Shown in pieces: positions 1 through 8,364 of a stretch of DNA of 64,000 bases. Position 1 is the stretch's first letter. Each line of letters starts with the position of its first letter. Origin of the DNA: Chitinophaga agrisoli (GTDB taxonomy: Bacteria; Bacteroidota; Bacteroidia; Chitinophagales; Chitinophagaceae); the NCBI RefSeq assembly GCF_008386695.1, contig NZ_VUOC01000004.1:1924327-1988326 (forward strand), given 5' to 3'. The position numbers were made by a program, and so were the translations under genes. The notes under the pieces were generated by a model, which saw nothing but the letters and a program-made list of their open reading frames with translations, was not told the DNA's origin and made no database searches.

Positions 1-16
1 GGTCTGCGGCACTGTA

Positions 17-54
17 TTTACAATAATTTACAAAGTTTTACATTTTAATTTACA
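17..54. repeat. four helically phased TTTACA repeats
   Basis: TTTACA occurs at 17, 27, 38 and 49, giving spacings of 10, 11 and 11 bases; three copies extend to ATTTACAA. Copies spaced by one helical turn lie on one face of the DNA, as in binding arrays for regulators. No regulator or target gene is identified. The stretch is AT-rich, so chance is possible. Confidence 0.35.
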
Positions 55-115
55 ATCCTAACCCCTGAAGCTGAAAGGATTAGAGTAGGTTCGCTGTATC
101 AAACTTTAACAGGAT

Positions 116-196
116 ATGAAAAATAAAGGAACCGTTTTGAAAAGCCTGCTCATTATGCTCACAGGACTAATTCACTCATCTGCACAGGCTCCGTAG
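116..196 (+). pseudogene. degenerate start of a secreted-protein gene
   Basis: An ATG at 116 opens a 26-codon frame that reads as a signal peptide (basic start, hydrophobic core, ending SSAQAP) and stops at TAG 194-196. The frame continues past the stop for 13 sense codons (QPGVKNVVYQPDV) before TAA. A signal peptide leading straight into a stop suggests the 5' end of a dead secreted-protein gene. The rest of 1-299 shows no other gene. The family cannot be named. Confidence 0.35.
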
Positions 197-299
197 CAAC
201 CTGGCGTTAAGAATGTCGTTTACCAGCCCGATGTCTAAAAGTAATGCAGCAGATAGGTCTGGCAGTGTTCCTGTTGCCTATAATTAAATAGAAAAAATT

Positions 300-1349
300 A
301 TGAAATACGTATTCATCTATACTTTGTTCTTTATGTTTGTTTTTTGCAGTTCCTGTGGACAAAGCCAAACGAAAGTACCACAAGATAATATCAGTAAAGG
401 ACTCTACTCCGGGTCTCAACTCAAAGAGGCGGACACCTCCAAGGCGCCTATGAGTATGGTCCGGAATGTAAAGCAAGATAGGAACGGAAACATTTTGATT
501 GCTTCTTACTTAGGCGTGTTTCGATACGATGGAATATCTTTTACTAATCTAACAAATAAAATAAGCCCGCCCCGCGTCTCCAGCTTCTGGGATGTTCTGG
601 AAGACAGAAAAGGAAACCTTTGGTTCGCTTCCAAAGATTCGGGTGTTTATTGTTACAATGGGCAAACGTTTAAGCATTTTACAACAAAGGATGGGCTTGC
701 CAGTAATTTGGCGCTTCATATTTATGAAGATAGAGCCGGTAATATTTGGTTCGGAGCAAGCCGTTACGATGGGAAATCTTTTCGAAATTTTACCACAAAA
801 GATGGGTTTCCCAGTAACAGTATTCGTTTACTCCTTGAAGATAAAACCGGTAAGCTTTGGTTTGGCGCACAAGGAGAAAATATGTTCGTTTATGATGGAA
901 AAATATTTACCGTTTTAAAAAATAAAGATGGCAAAACGTTTAAAAACGTTTGGTCAATAATCGAAGATAAAAAAGGCAATATTTGGTTTGGTGACGTTAG
1001 TGGCCTTTGGCGTTATGACGGCAGCACCTTTACTAAGGTATCGCAGCGGGGAGCTTATGCTATAATCGAAGATAAAAAAGGAAACATCTGGACTACTGGC
1101 AGCAATGCCTCGTTAGGTCAACATCTGCGGGATAACTCCGGAAGGGACGCCTGGGCACTTTCCCGTTATGATCACCAATCCTTGTACAACGAAAAACCTG
1201 CCGTAACCGAAATCATGTCAGGACAACCAGGTCTTTTGGGGCTTCTGGAAGCTAACGATGGAAGTATCTGGTTCGGATCTTTTAAGGGAGTATATCGTTA
1301 TGATGGAAAGACCATCACAGACTTTAAAAGTAAAGAGGCTCAGCATTAA
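300..1349 (+). CDS. two-component regulator propeller-repeat lipoprotein
   Basis: The 349-residue product starts with a lipoprotein signal peptide (hydrophobic stretch ending FCSSC, lipid Cys near residue 19). It then carries at least six propeller repeats of the kind seen in the sensor domains of Bacteroidota hybrid two-component systems, each with an EDxxGNIWFG core followed by a YDGxxF strand. No transmembrane, kinase or response-regulator domain follows, so this is a free-standing, probably periplasmic or surface-anchored propeller whose ligand cannot be told. The last repeat (YRYDGKTITDF) matches the gene remnant at 2066-2230, including an exact 25-base DNA repeat. A YceI gene follows after 46 bases on the same strand. 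Confidence 0.85.
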   Translation: MKYVFIYTLFFMFVFCSSCGQSQTKVPQDNISKGLYSGSQLKEADTSKAPMSMVRNVKQDRNGNILIASYLGVFRYDGISFTNLTNKISPPRVSSFWDVLEDRKGNLWFASKDSGVYCYNGQTFKHFTTKDGLASNLALHIYEDRAGNIWFGASRYDGKSFRNFTTKDGFPSNSIRLLLEDKTGKLWFGAQGENMFVYDGKIFTVLKNKDGKTFKNVWSIIEDKKGNIWFGDVSGLWRYDGSTFTKVSQRGAYAIIEDKKGNIWTTGSNASLGQHLRDNSGRDAWALSRYDHQSLYNEKPAVTEIMSGQPGLLGLLEANDGSIWFGSFKGVYRYDGKTITDFKSKEAQH

Positions 1350-1395
1350 TGTGTCATCATTTCTCAATCATTATTAATCAACGTAATCCTATAGT

Positions 1396-2043
1396 ATGAA
1401 CAACAAGCTATCAAGCGCTTACTTAATTTTAATTATTGCTCATTTATTCTCCGGTTGTGGTGGACCTGCAACAGGAGAAAATAAAAAGAGCGCATCGGCA
1501 AGCTCCTTATCCTTACATGCCGGGGATGAAAGATATTTTATAATAGATACAAAGGAAAGTGTTGTAACATGGAAAGGTTCAAGTGCCAAGGGGGCGCACA
1601 CAGGGTACGTTTATATATCAAAAGGAGAATTAATGATCGGCAACGGTCAACTTATGGGCGGTACGGTTGAAATAGACATGAGCACAATTGAGGGTGAAGA
1701 TCACAGGAGTGATAATAACCTTATTAATCACTTAAAAAATCCTGATTTTTTTGATGTTAAAAAATTCCCTTTTTCTACAATCGAAATTACCAGTATTGAT
1801 TCAATAAATGGTGAGAGTACGCATGTTACAGGGAACCTAACCATTAAAGGTATCACACACCCGGTTAATTTTCCAGCTGAAATGGAAGTTAAGGACAAAA
1901 TTGTCAAAGCGAAGGGTAAGCTGGTAATTGATCGAACAAAATGGGATGTCCGTTATAATTCAGGAAAGTTCTATGATAATTTAGCTGATAGAACTATTTC
2001 GGATTCCATTGAATTCCAGGTTAAGATCGTAGCAAAGCAATAA
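1396..2043 (+). CDS. YceI-family lipoprotein
   Basis: The 215-residue protein has a lipoprotein signal peptide with lipobox FSGC (Cys near residue 21), then a YceI domain from about residue 50 to the end. Typical YceI strings are visible: VTWKGSSAKGAHTGYV at the start, the NNLINHLKNPDFFDVKKFP segment, and the FTIKGITHPVNFP-type strand. YceI proteins are lipocalin-like barrels that bind isoprenoid-type lipids in the periplasm; the ligand here is unknown. The gene sits between an intact propeller gene and the tail of a second one, so it may have been placed there by recombination. Confidence 0.9.
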   Translation: MNNKLSSAYLILIIAHLFSGCGGPATGENKKSASASSLSLHAGDERYFIIDTKESVVTWKGSSAKGAHTGYVYISKGELMIGNGQLMGGTVEIDMSTIEGEDHRSDNNLINHLKNPDFFDVKKFPFSTIEITSIDSINGESTHVTGNLTIKGITHPVNFPAEMEVKDKIVKAKGKLVIDRTKWDVRYNSGKFYDNLADRTISDSIEFQVKIVAKQ

Positions 2044-2065
2044 ACAAGCGATTGTAGGTCTTTGA

Positions 2066-2230
2066 AATCCTAATTACCATTTCACTACCAGGGAGGGACT
2101 TGCTAATAACCGGGTTATGGCTATTTATGAAGATAGCGCCGGCATTATTTGGTTTGGCACCGGAGGTGGCGTGCATCGTTATGATGGAAAGACCATCACG
2201 GATTTTAGAAGTGCAGCCGGTCAGCAATAA
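2066..2230 (+). pseudogene. 3' remnant of a second propeller-repeat gene
   Basis: Downstream of YceI an open frame without a start codon runs from just after TGA 2063-2065 to TAA 2228-2230. It reads FTTREGLANNRVMAIYED, then a GIIWFG core and HRYDGKTITDF. This is one and a half propeller repeats, very close to the C-terminal repeats of the gene at 300-1349. DNA at 2175-2199 is identical to 1294-1318. It is the tail of a lost paralogue, or the product of a recombination between tandem propeller genes. Confidence 0.8.
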
Positions 2231-2348
2231 TGTGTATTGCAGACAATTTTAAGATGGAATTATCCTTCAGGCAGTACATTTTTCTGTTCAAATATTTGTT
2301 TTTGACTTAATATACGCTCCCTTCCTATTTATGCATTATCCGGGCAGC

Positions 2349-2382
2349 TGACCATTTGAGGCAACCAGATTGACCGTTTGAG
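2349..2382 (+). promoter_or_regulatory. AraC-type direct-repeat operator
   Basis: TGACCATTTGAG (2349-2360) and TGACCGTTTGAG (2371-2382) are 12-base direct repeats with one mismatch and a 22-base period, two helical turns. AraC-family regulators typically bind such repeats through their two HTH motifs. The site lies upstream of the SDR gene, which is followed by an AraC-family gene, so autoregulation of the pair is likely. The binding itself is inferred. Confidence 0.6.
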
Positions 2383-2387
2383 TCTAG

Positions 2388-2408
2388 CGCCGGTAGCCAT
2401 TACCGGCG
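2388..2408 (+). promoter_or_regulatory. hairpin in the SDR leader
   Basis: CGCCGGTA (2388-2395) and TACCGGCG (2401-2408) form a perfect 8-bp stem with a 5-base loop, 22 bases before the SDR start. There is no T-run after it, so it is not a normal terminator. It may be a leader structure or a second operator. Confidence 0.4.
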
Positions 2409-2430
2409 AATTTTGCATAAAAAACAGACG

Positions 2431-3162
2431 ATGAACAATCTGAAGGACAAAGTAATTGTAATTACAGGCGCCAGCAGCGGCATGGGAGCGGCAACAGCGA
2501 GAAAACTGCAGGGTACCGGCGCCAAAGTAATATTGGCGGCAAGGAGGAAAGACCGGTTAGATGAACTGGTGGCAGAACTGGGCAATAATTTTCTGGCCGT
2601 ACAGGCGGATGTTAGCAAACGGGATGAAGTAGACCAACTGGTGGCCAGGACCATTGCCAATTTTGGAACGATTGATGTGTTCTGGAATAATGCAGCTATT
2701 ATGCCGTTATCTTTTTTTGAAGAAGGCAAGGTAGATGAATGGGAACGCATGATCGACATTAATATTAAGGGCGTTCTGTATGGTATTCATTCCGTGTTGC
2801 CGCATATGCTGAAAAACGGTAATGGTCATATCGTTGCTACTTCGTCTATCGGAGGATGGAAAACCTTTCCCTCCGGAGGGGTGTATGGCAGCACCAAGTT
2901 TGCCGTACGGGCGATAATGGATACCTTGCGGCAGGAGCTGGCCGGAAAGATAAAGGTGACCACCATTTATCCCGGATCGGTTACAACTGAATTAGGGCGT
3001 GACATCACCAGTAAAAAGGTATTTGAGATGCTGGAAACTTATGGCAAATGGTCCCAGCTGGATGCAGCCGCCATTGCCGACGCTTTCATCTACGCGATCA
3101 GTCAGCCGGGAAATGTGGCCGTTAACGACCTGTTGATCCGGCCGATCGACCAACCGATATAA
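2431..3162 (+). CDS. SDR-family NAD(P)-dependent oxidoreductase
   Basis: A classical short-chain dehydrogenase/reductase of 243 residues. Visible motifs are the Rossmann cofactor loop TGASSGMG (residues 12-19), NNAA (86-89), the catalytic Ser around 138 (ATSS) and YGSTK (Tyr152, Lys156). Basic residues after the second strand (AARRKDR) suggest NADP(H) preference. The substrate cannot be deduced. I start at ATG 2431 rather than at the in-frame TTG 2413 because the domain begins directly after 2431. It lies 10 bases upstream of an AraC-family regulator on the same strand, and the two are probably co-transcribed under the 2349-2382 operator. Confidence 0.9.
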   Translation: MNNLKDKVIVITGASSGMGAATARKLQGTGAKVILAARRKDRLDELVAELGNNFLAVQADVSKRDEVDQLVARTIANFGTIDVFWNNAAIMPLSFFEEGKVDEWERMIDINIKGVLYGIHSVLPHMLKNGNGHIVATSSIGGWKTFPSGGVYGSTKFAVRAIMDTLRQELAGKIKVTTIYPGSVTTELGRDITSKKVFEMLETYGKWSQLDAAAIADAFIYAISQPGNVAVNDLLIRPIDQPI

Positions 3163-3172
3163 ATTTGCTTTT

Positions 3173-4006
3173 ATGGAACTGCCTAAGCCTGTTGAATCAA
3201 TCTTTTATTTTTCCGGTACCCTGGTTCACCGTGCGGAGGAGGAGTATATGCGCGACCATGTGCTTTGCCATATTACGGAGGGGACGCTTAGCATGCAGGA
3301 TGCAGATGGAGAAAATATTTATGGCAAAGGAACTACTTTGCTGATCAGGAAAAATCATCTCGTGAAATGTGAAAAACGGCCGCCTGTAACAGGTGGCCGT
3401 TATCAAATGCTCTTTATCCTGCTTGGTGGTGAACTGCTGCAGGAATATATTGTCTCTGAACAGCTTCCGGAGCCAATTCCAGGTACGCTGGCGCCTGATC
3501 CTGTATTGGTATTGGCGCCTAAACCAGCCCTGGAAGGGCTGCTACAATCTTTGATCAGCTACCATAAAAACAATTATGCGCCCGGACCGGCGCTGCTTAA
3601 CAGTAAGCTGAAAGAAACGATACACGCGCTGCTGGAACAGGGTGACCATTTATTTACCTGGTTATTTAAAAAGGAAAAATACGTGAAGCCTGATCTGGCC
3701 ACGTTTATGGAAAGGAACTTCCGTTTTAATATTCCCATCAGCAAATTTGCGGAGTTAAGCGGCCGGAGTATATCAACGTTTCAAAGGGATTTCCTGGATA
3801 TATATGGTATGAAAGCCACCACCTGGCTGCGTAAACGGAGGCTACAGGCGGCTTACCAGCTATTGCAGCACAATAGTAAAGCATCAGATATATATTTATC
3901 ATTAGGTTTCGAAGACCTTGCTCATTTCTCCAGGAGCTTTAAACAGGAGTTTAATATTTTACCCTCGCAGGTTTCAGGCAAACATTTCTTGCGTGACAAA
4001 CCCTAA
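3173..4006 (+). CDS. AraC-family transcriptional regulator
   Basis: The 277-residue protein has an N-terminal cupin-like sensing region (about 1-150) and a C-terminal AraC DNA-binding domain (about 170-270). The two helix-turn-helix motifs are seen in the ISKFAELSGRSISTFQRDF and ASDIYLSLGFEDLAHFSRSFKQEF segments, followed by the usual PSQ ending. It follows the SDR gene by 10 bases. It probably controls that gene and itself through the direct repeats at 2349-2382; the effector is unknown. Confidence 0.92.
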   Translation: MELPKPVESIFYFSGTLVHRAEEEYMRDHVLCHITEGTLSMQDADGENIYGKGTTLLIRKNHLVKCEKRPPVTGGRYQMLFILLGGELLQEYIVSEQLPEPIPGTLAPDPVLVLAPKPALEGLLQSLISYHKNNYAPGPALLNSKLKETIHALLEQGDHLFTWLFKKEKYVKPDLATFMERNFRFNIPISKFAELSGRSISTFQRDFLDIYGMKATTWLRKRRLQAAYQLLQHNSKASDIYLSLGFEDLAHFSRSFKQEFNILPSQVSGKHFLRDKP

Positions 4007-4233
4007 CGGATGGCGATGCCAGATGCACTTAACCCCTCGCCTACCGTATGTCCCTTCCGGTAATTCCCGTTCCCAGATCGCTGGTATCAAACACGCCCCT
4101 TTAAAAACAACAACCTCTTTTCCCTTATATAAGTAATTGAATTACAACCCGATAAGCATAGTTTTTCTACTTGTTCCGAAGAATTGGTCTTTTTCTCCTC
4201 CATATTGGCATAGGCCAGTTATAGCCGGTGTTT

Positions 4234-4241
4234 TAATTTTG
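4234..4241 (+). promoter_or_regulatory. candidate -7 promoter element
   Basis: TAATTTTG matches the Bacteroidota -7 consensus TAnnTTTG, 61 bases before the start of the barrel-protein gene at 4302. A clear -33 element is not seen. The rest of 4007-4301 holds nothing else I can recognise. Confidence 0.45.
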
Positions 4242-4301
4242 TGTTAACAAACGAAAACAATTACGATTAAACGTTTCGTAAGTATTAAAAATCAACAGAC
4301 G

Positions 4302-4886
4302 ATGAAAAAGACAATTAAGACAGGCATTCTCGCACTGGCACTTTTAGCCGGTTTTACCTTCACTTCTCAGGCACAGGATGCAGCTAAAAAAACAACCCAG
4401 GAAAGACCCCGACTGATCTTAAGCGCAGGACCCGAAGCAAACCTTCCCCTGGGCGATTTTAAAGATGCATATGACTGGTCTATTGGTGGTTCTGTACAGG
4501 GCGATTACGCTATCCTGAAAAGGGACCTGTATGTAACGCTGAATGCCGGTTACTCCAGCTACATGGGTAAAGATCTGGGTATTGGCGGTATTTCCGTACC
4601 GGACCTGCAGATGCTGCCCGTAAAGGCTGGTCTGAAGTACTACCCGGTTGCTAACCTGTACGTACAGGCACAGGCAGGCGCTGCGTTCCTGACTAACAAG
4701 AGCGATCTTGGTTTAGACAAATCTGCTGTGTTCGTATATACACCGCAGGTTGGTTACCTGTTCCACCTGGCTGGCGGCAGCTACCTGGATGCAGGCGTTA
4801 AGTTTGAAGGTTATGGTAAATTTGCAGATGGTGGATCATCCAACAATGTGATAGGACTGCGTGTTGCGTATGCTTTTGGATTGTAA
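4302..4886 (+). CDS. small outer-membrane beta-barrel protein
   Basis: The 194-residue product has a Sec signal peptide (hydrophobic core GILALALLAGFTF, cleavage after SQA near residue 24). It then shows alternating hydrophobic and polar strands with aromatic girdles and ends in a strand closing with a large hydrophobic residue (VIGLRVAYAFGL), as in the OmpA/OmpW-like barrel proteins of Bacteroidota (outer membrane beta-barrel domain). Function is unknown. It is monocistronic, with its own candidate promoter and a strong terminator downstream. Confidence 0.8.
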   Translation: MKKTIKTGILALALLAGFTFTSQAQDAAKKTTQERPRLILSAGPEANLPLGDFKDAYDWSIGGSVQGDYAILKRDLYVTLNAGYSSYMGKDLGIGGISVPDLQMLPVKAGLKYYPVANLYVQAQAGAAFLTNKSDLGLDKSAVFVYTPQVGYLFHLAGGSYLDAGVKFEGYGKFADGGSSNNVIGLRVAYAFGL

Positions 4887-4922
4887 ACCATACATAGGTT
4901 AAGGAAATACTAATAACAACTT

Positions 4923-4954
4923 GCCTCCGGTAGCAGCAGCTACCGGAGGCTTTG
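4923..4954 (+). terminator. rho-independent terminator
   Basis: A perfect 12-bp GC-rich stem (4923-4934 with 4939-4950), 4-base loop, followed by TTTGTTTT. It ends the barrel-protein gene. Confidence 0.85.
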
Positions 4955-4966
4955 TTTTATAAGAGA

Positions 4967-4994
4967 AAGGCACCGCTTGCGCGATGCCTTTTTT
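4967..4994. terminator. second hairpin terminator, convergent
   Basis: AAGGCACCGC (4967-4976) pairs with GCGATGCCTT (4981-4990) with one mismatch, followed by TTTT on the plus strand; the A/T flanks let it work in both directions. It lies 9 bases beyond the minus-strand receptor gene that ends at 5003. Hairpins of nearly the same sequence occur at 24314-24340 and 25467-25494. Confidence 0.7.
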
Positions 4995-5002
4995 ATGATG
5001 TG

Positions 5003-8000
5003 TTAGAAAGTATATCTTCCGCCCAGCTGCATCTGCCAGCGGGATGCAAAGGGATCTACTGAATAAGGCTTACCGGGATCCGTGAACTGGTACAGCGGAT
5101 AGCCCTGCGAGCTACGGCCAGGGATATAAGGCTGCAGGCCTACGCTGGCCGTAGAGTTATAGGTGTTGGGGGAGAAATACACCCAGCCCCAGTTCTTATT
5201 CACCAGGTTGGTGAGGTTCAGGATATCCAGCGACAGCGTAAAGGTGTGCTGTTTTGCAGCGGGCTGGTGGATGTTAAAGCGGATGTCCTGCGCAAAGTGG
5301 AAGTCCGCGTTATTATTCCAGGGCGTACGGCCTTCATTACGTTCTGTAAAGGTACCGCGTCTGCTGCTCAGGTATTTGTTGCCATCCACAAAACGGTCAA
5401 AAGCGGCTGCCTGGTCTGCGGCGGTAGCAATGAGCTGACCGTTCTCCGCATACAGCGGCGCAAAGAAATTAATGCTTTCGCCTTTTGCAGGAATATAGGC
5501 CAGGCCTATCTGCTGGGGCGTATTCTGCGGCGTATAGTTTACAAAGCCATAGGTAAAGGGCGTACCAGATTGCGCTGTTACCAACAGGGAGAAATGGCTA
5601 ACGAACCGGGGCGACCATTCCTTATTATAAGACAGATTAGCTACGATGCGGTGACGGATATCGAAATTGGAATTAGCCAGTTCCGGGTTATTGGGATTCA
5701 GCGCCTGGTTCAGTTGCCAGTTAGACTCCATGGAGTTACGGATACCATTAGCGAGATCTTTTGACCGGCCATAGGTGTAAGCCGCAGAGAAGCCAAACCC
5801 GCTTTTAAAATCACCGGCTACCTGGGCGGTAATGCTGTAGCGGTAACCGGCGCTGGTGTTGCTCATTTCATAGGCATTGGCAAAATAGGGATTGTCCTTA
5901 CTCTGTCCGGGGAAAATAGGCTGACGGCGGTATAGGGCAGCGGAATCAAAGTTCATGTAGTAGGGATTGTCCGTCAGGTTTACCTGGCGGAACATCACAT
6001 CCTTCAAGGTTTTGGTGACAATCCCTTCCAGTGTGTATTTCAAACCGATGTTATCCTTATAGTCAATAGCCAGGCTGCCACGCAGCACTTTGGGCATGGT
6101 GAAGCTATTATCAATTACGTCTACCTGCGTTTTGCCGGCATAGGAGTTGGTCACTTCCTGGCCATTGGCGGCGGCAAATCCTGCAATACCGGGCGCGCTG
6201 CCAGGCGTATGGATCAACGGGTTGCCGTTGAACACATAAGGCGGGTTGCCGTCTGATTTCTGGTCATAGGCGCCATAGGTAATGCCCGTGTTATAGAACG
6301 CATACCCTATCCAGGCGAAAGGAATACGGGAAGTGAACATACCTCCGCCGCCTCTGAGTATCAGGCGCTGGTCTCCCATCCAATCATAGCGGAAACCGAT
6401 ACGCGGGGAAGCCTGTACAATGCCCAGGTACTCCTGCCTGATCTTATTCAACGGCGTGTAGGTATAGGTGTTACCGAAATAGGGATCGGTATTCGCTTCG
6501 CGGGTCTTATCGCCAAGGGCCTGTTTCTGCGGCACATCCTGCAGGTCAAAACGCAGGCCGTAGGTAAGCCGGAAGCGGTCATTCACCTGGTACTCATCCT
6601 GCAGATAGGCGCTGTAGAAATTGATATTGAATACGGCGCCCGGGTTATTGAGGATATAATCACGGTTGTTATTGGCGTAATTATAGTTGCCCTGTACCCT
6701 TTCCGGGTTATTTGCCAGGAAGGCGTTGATGCTTTGGTAGGTAACGCGGCCATTCCAGGAGTTCACAAAACCATAGGTGATCTTATACAGCTCGTTATGC
6801 GTACCTAAGGTAATGGTGTGTTTACCGAGGTTGTAGACCAGGTTATCCGTGATCTCAATAGTGCGTTGCTTCTGGTTAAAGATGGCGGCTTCGCGGTCTG
6901 TACCAAAGAAGATGGTAGTGCCGGGCGTGCGGCCTACGATCTGCACCTGGGGGAAAGCGGGATCACTAAGCGGATCGCGGTAATCGTGAATAGCAGTAAA
7001 ACCCACTACCGCATTGTTGGAAAGCCGGTTATTAAACCGTGTTTTCAACTCTGCTACGGTAGAGGTCTGGTTATTGGTTTGTTTGTAAGCGATGCTGCCA
7101 AAACGAAAATCGAACTGGTCCCTTTCCATGTTGATGGCCTGGGACAAGATCGTATTGTTACGTATGGCCAGCTGGTTACGGTCATTGATATTCCAGTCCA
7201 GGCGGTTAAAGAATTTGTCTGACCGGGAATAACTGTTGTACTGGTCATAGACGCCGGGATCAAAGCCCAGCTCAGCTACGGAATATTTACGGATGTTCTC
7301 CGCATCCTGCCTGCTCAGGATACCCGCTGCTGCCGGACTGCCAGCCACTTGCAGCACGGGATCCTGGCGGCGGGTGATCTCTTCGTTCGTAAAGAAGAAG
7401 AGTTTATCCTTGATAATAGGCAAGCCTACGCGGAAACCGGTCTGGTATTCGTGAAAATCGCCGGGCATTTTGTGCTGCGCTTCCGTACCCGTATTATCCG
7501 GCCCTACCAGTGTGGCGTTGCGGCCATAGGCATAGATGGAGCCATGTACTTCGTTGGTACCGGAACGGCTAACCGCGTTTACACTACCACCGGTGAAGTT
7601 GCCGATCTTAACATCATAGGGCGCCAGGAATACCTGGATATCCTCGATCGCATCCAGGGATACCGGGTTGGTACGGGTGGAGGAGCCCGGCATACCGGAG
7701 GTACCTGTTTGGCCGCCAATGGACGGGCTAAAGCCGATGGCGTCGTTATTAATGGCGCCGTCTATGGTCACGTTATTATAACGGAAGTTGGTGCCGCCAA
7801 AAGAGTTGTCTTTAGAGCCCTGCGGCACCAGGCGGGTAATATCTGTAATACTGCGGCTAGCGGTAGGTGTGTTGCTGATCTGCGTACGGGAGATATTCTG
7901 GCCTGCGCCGTAGGTATCTGCGGCAGGGCCTTTTTTCTGGCCTTTCACCACTACTTCTGACAATGCCTGAGTATTATCTGCTAACACAAAGTTCAGCGTT

Positions 8001-8332
8001 AAGGTCTCACCCAGTGTTACCTGGGGAATGGCGCGTTTTTCTGTGCTCATGCCCAGGAACTTTACTTCAATGGCGTAAGGGCCGCCAATGCGTAAGCCGG
8101 GCAGGTTATAGCGGCCGTCGTTACCGGCAGCGGTACCGTATTTAGTACCGGAGGCGGTATGTACCGCCACTACGATGGCGCCGGGGATGGGCTGTCCTTT
8201 TGCATCCCTGACCATACCACGGAGGCCGCCGCTTGTTTCCTGCGCCATTACGGGCATACGGAACAGCAAGCTGCATAAAACCGCCACACATGCTATCCAC
8301 ACATAACGTATAAATGGTAAATGATAACTCAT
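5003..8332 (-). CDS. Oar-like TonB-dependent receptor
   Basis: An outer-membrane TonB-dependent receptor of 1109 residues. After a signal peptide ending PVMAQ comes a carboxypeptidase-regulatory-like Ig domain (about residues 40-120, GLRGMVRDAKGQPIPGA), then a plug (about 130-260, with the SRSITDITRLVPQ and NNVTIDGAINND strings typical of Oar proteins), then a large barrel ending GGRYTF. Start ATG 8332 is chosen over TTG 8359 because it leaves a normal signal peptide. The gene is last in the 20.9-to-5.0-kb operon, 32 bases after a fasciclin lipoprotein. It could transport a ligand or act in adhesion; the substrate is not visible. Confidence 0.85.
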   Translation of the reverse strand: MSYHLPFIRYVWIACVAVLCSLLFRMPVMAQETSGGLRGMVRDAKGQPIPGAIVVAVHTASGTKYGTAAGNDGRYNLPGLRIGGPYAIEVKFLGMSTEKRAIPQVTLGETLTLNFVLADNTQALSEVVVKGQKKGPAADTYGAGQNISRTQISNTPTASRSITDITRLVPQGSKDNSFGGTNFRYNNVTIDGAINNDAIGFSPSIGGQTGTSGMPGSSTRTNPVSLDAIEDIQVFLAPYDVKIGNFTGGSVNAVSRSGTNEVHGSIYAYGRNATLVGPDNTGTEAQHKMPGDFHEYQTGFRVGLPIIKDKLFFFTNEEITRRQDPVLQVAGSPAAAGILSRQDAENIRKYSVAELGFDPGVYDQYNSYSRSDKFFNRLDWNINDRNQLAIRNNTILSQAINMERDQFDFRFGSIAYKQTNNQTSTVAELKTRFNNRLSNNAVVGFTAIHDYRDPLSDPAFPQVQIVGRTPGTTIFFGTDREAAIFNQKQRTIEITDNLVYNLGKHTITLGTHNELYKITYGFVNSWNGRVTYQSINAFLANNPERVQGNYNYANNNRDYILNNPGAVFNINFYSAYLQDEYQVNDRFRLTYGLRFDLQDVPQKQALGDKTREANTDPYFGNTYTYTPLNKIRQEYLGIVQASPRIGFRYDWMGDQRLILRGGGGMFTSRIPFAWIGYAFYNTGITYGAYDQKSDGNPPYVFNGNPLIHTPGSAPGIAGFAAANGQEVTNSYAGKTQVDVIDNSFTMPKVLRGSLAIDYKDNIGLKYTLEGIVTKTLKDVMFRQVNLTDNPYYMNFDSAALYRRQPIFPGQSKDNPYFANAYEMSNTSAGYRYSITAQVAGDFKSGFGFSAAYTYGRSKDLANGIRNSMESNWQLNQALNPNNPELANSNFDIRHRIVANLSYNKEWSPRFVSHFSLLVTAQSGTPFTYGFVNYTPQNTPQQIGLAYIPAKGESINFFAPLYAENGQLIATAADQAAAFDRFVDGNKYLSSRRGTFTERNEGRTPWNNNADFHFAQDIRFNIHQPAAKQHTFTLSLDILNLTNLVNKNWGWVYFSPNTYNSTASVGLQPYIPGRSSQGYPLYQFTDPGKPYSVDPFASRWQMQLGGRYTF

Positions 8333-8364
8333 CTCTGACTGGTATAAAAAAGTAAACAAATGAT

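Noticed and set aside
592-918. 108-codon frame inside the propeller gene
   Set aside because: Its open length comes from the repeated structure of the propeller gene read in another frame.
3918-4136. 72-codon plus-strand frame overlapping the end of the AraC gene
   Set aside because: Lies mostly within the AraC coding region in another frame and has no features of its own.
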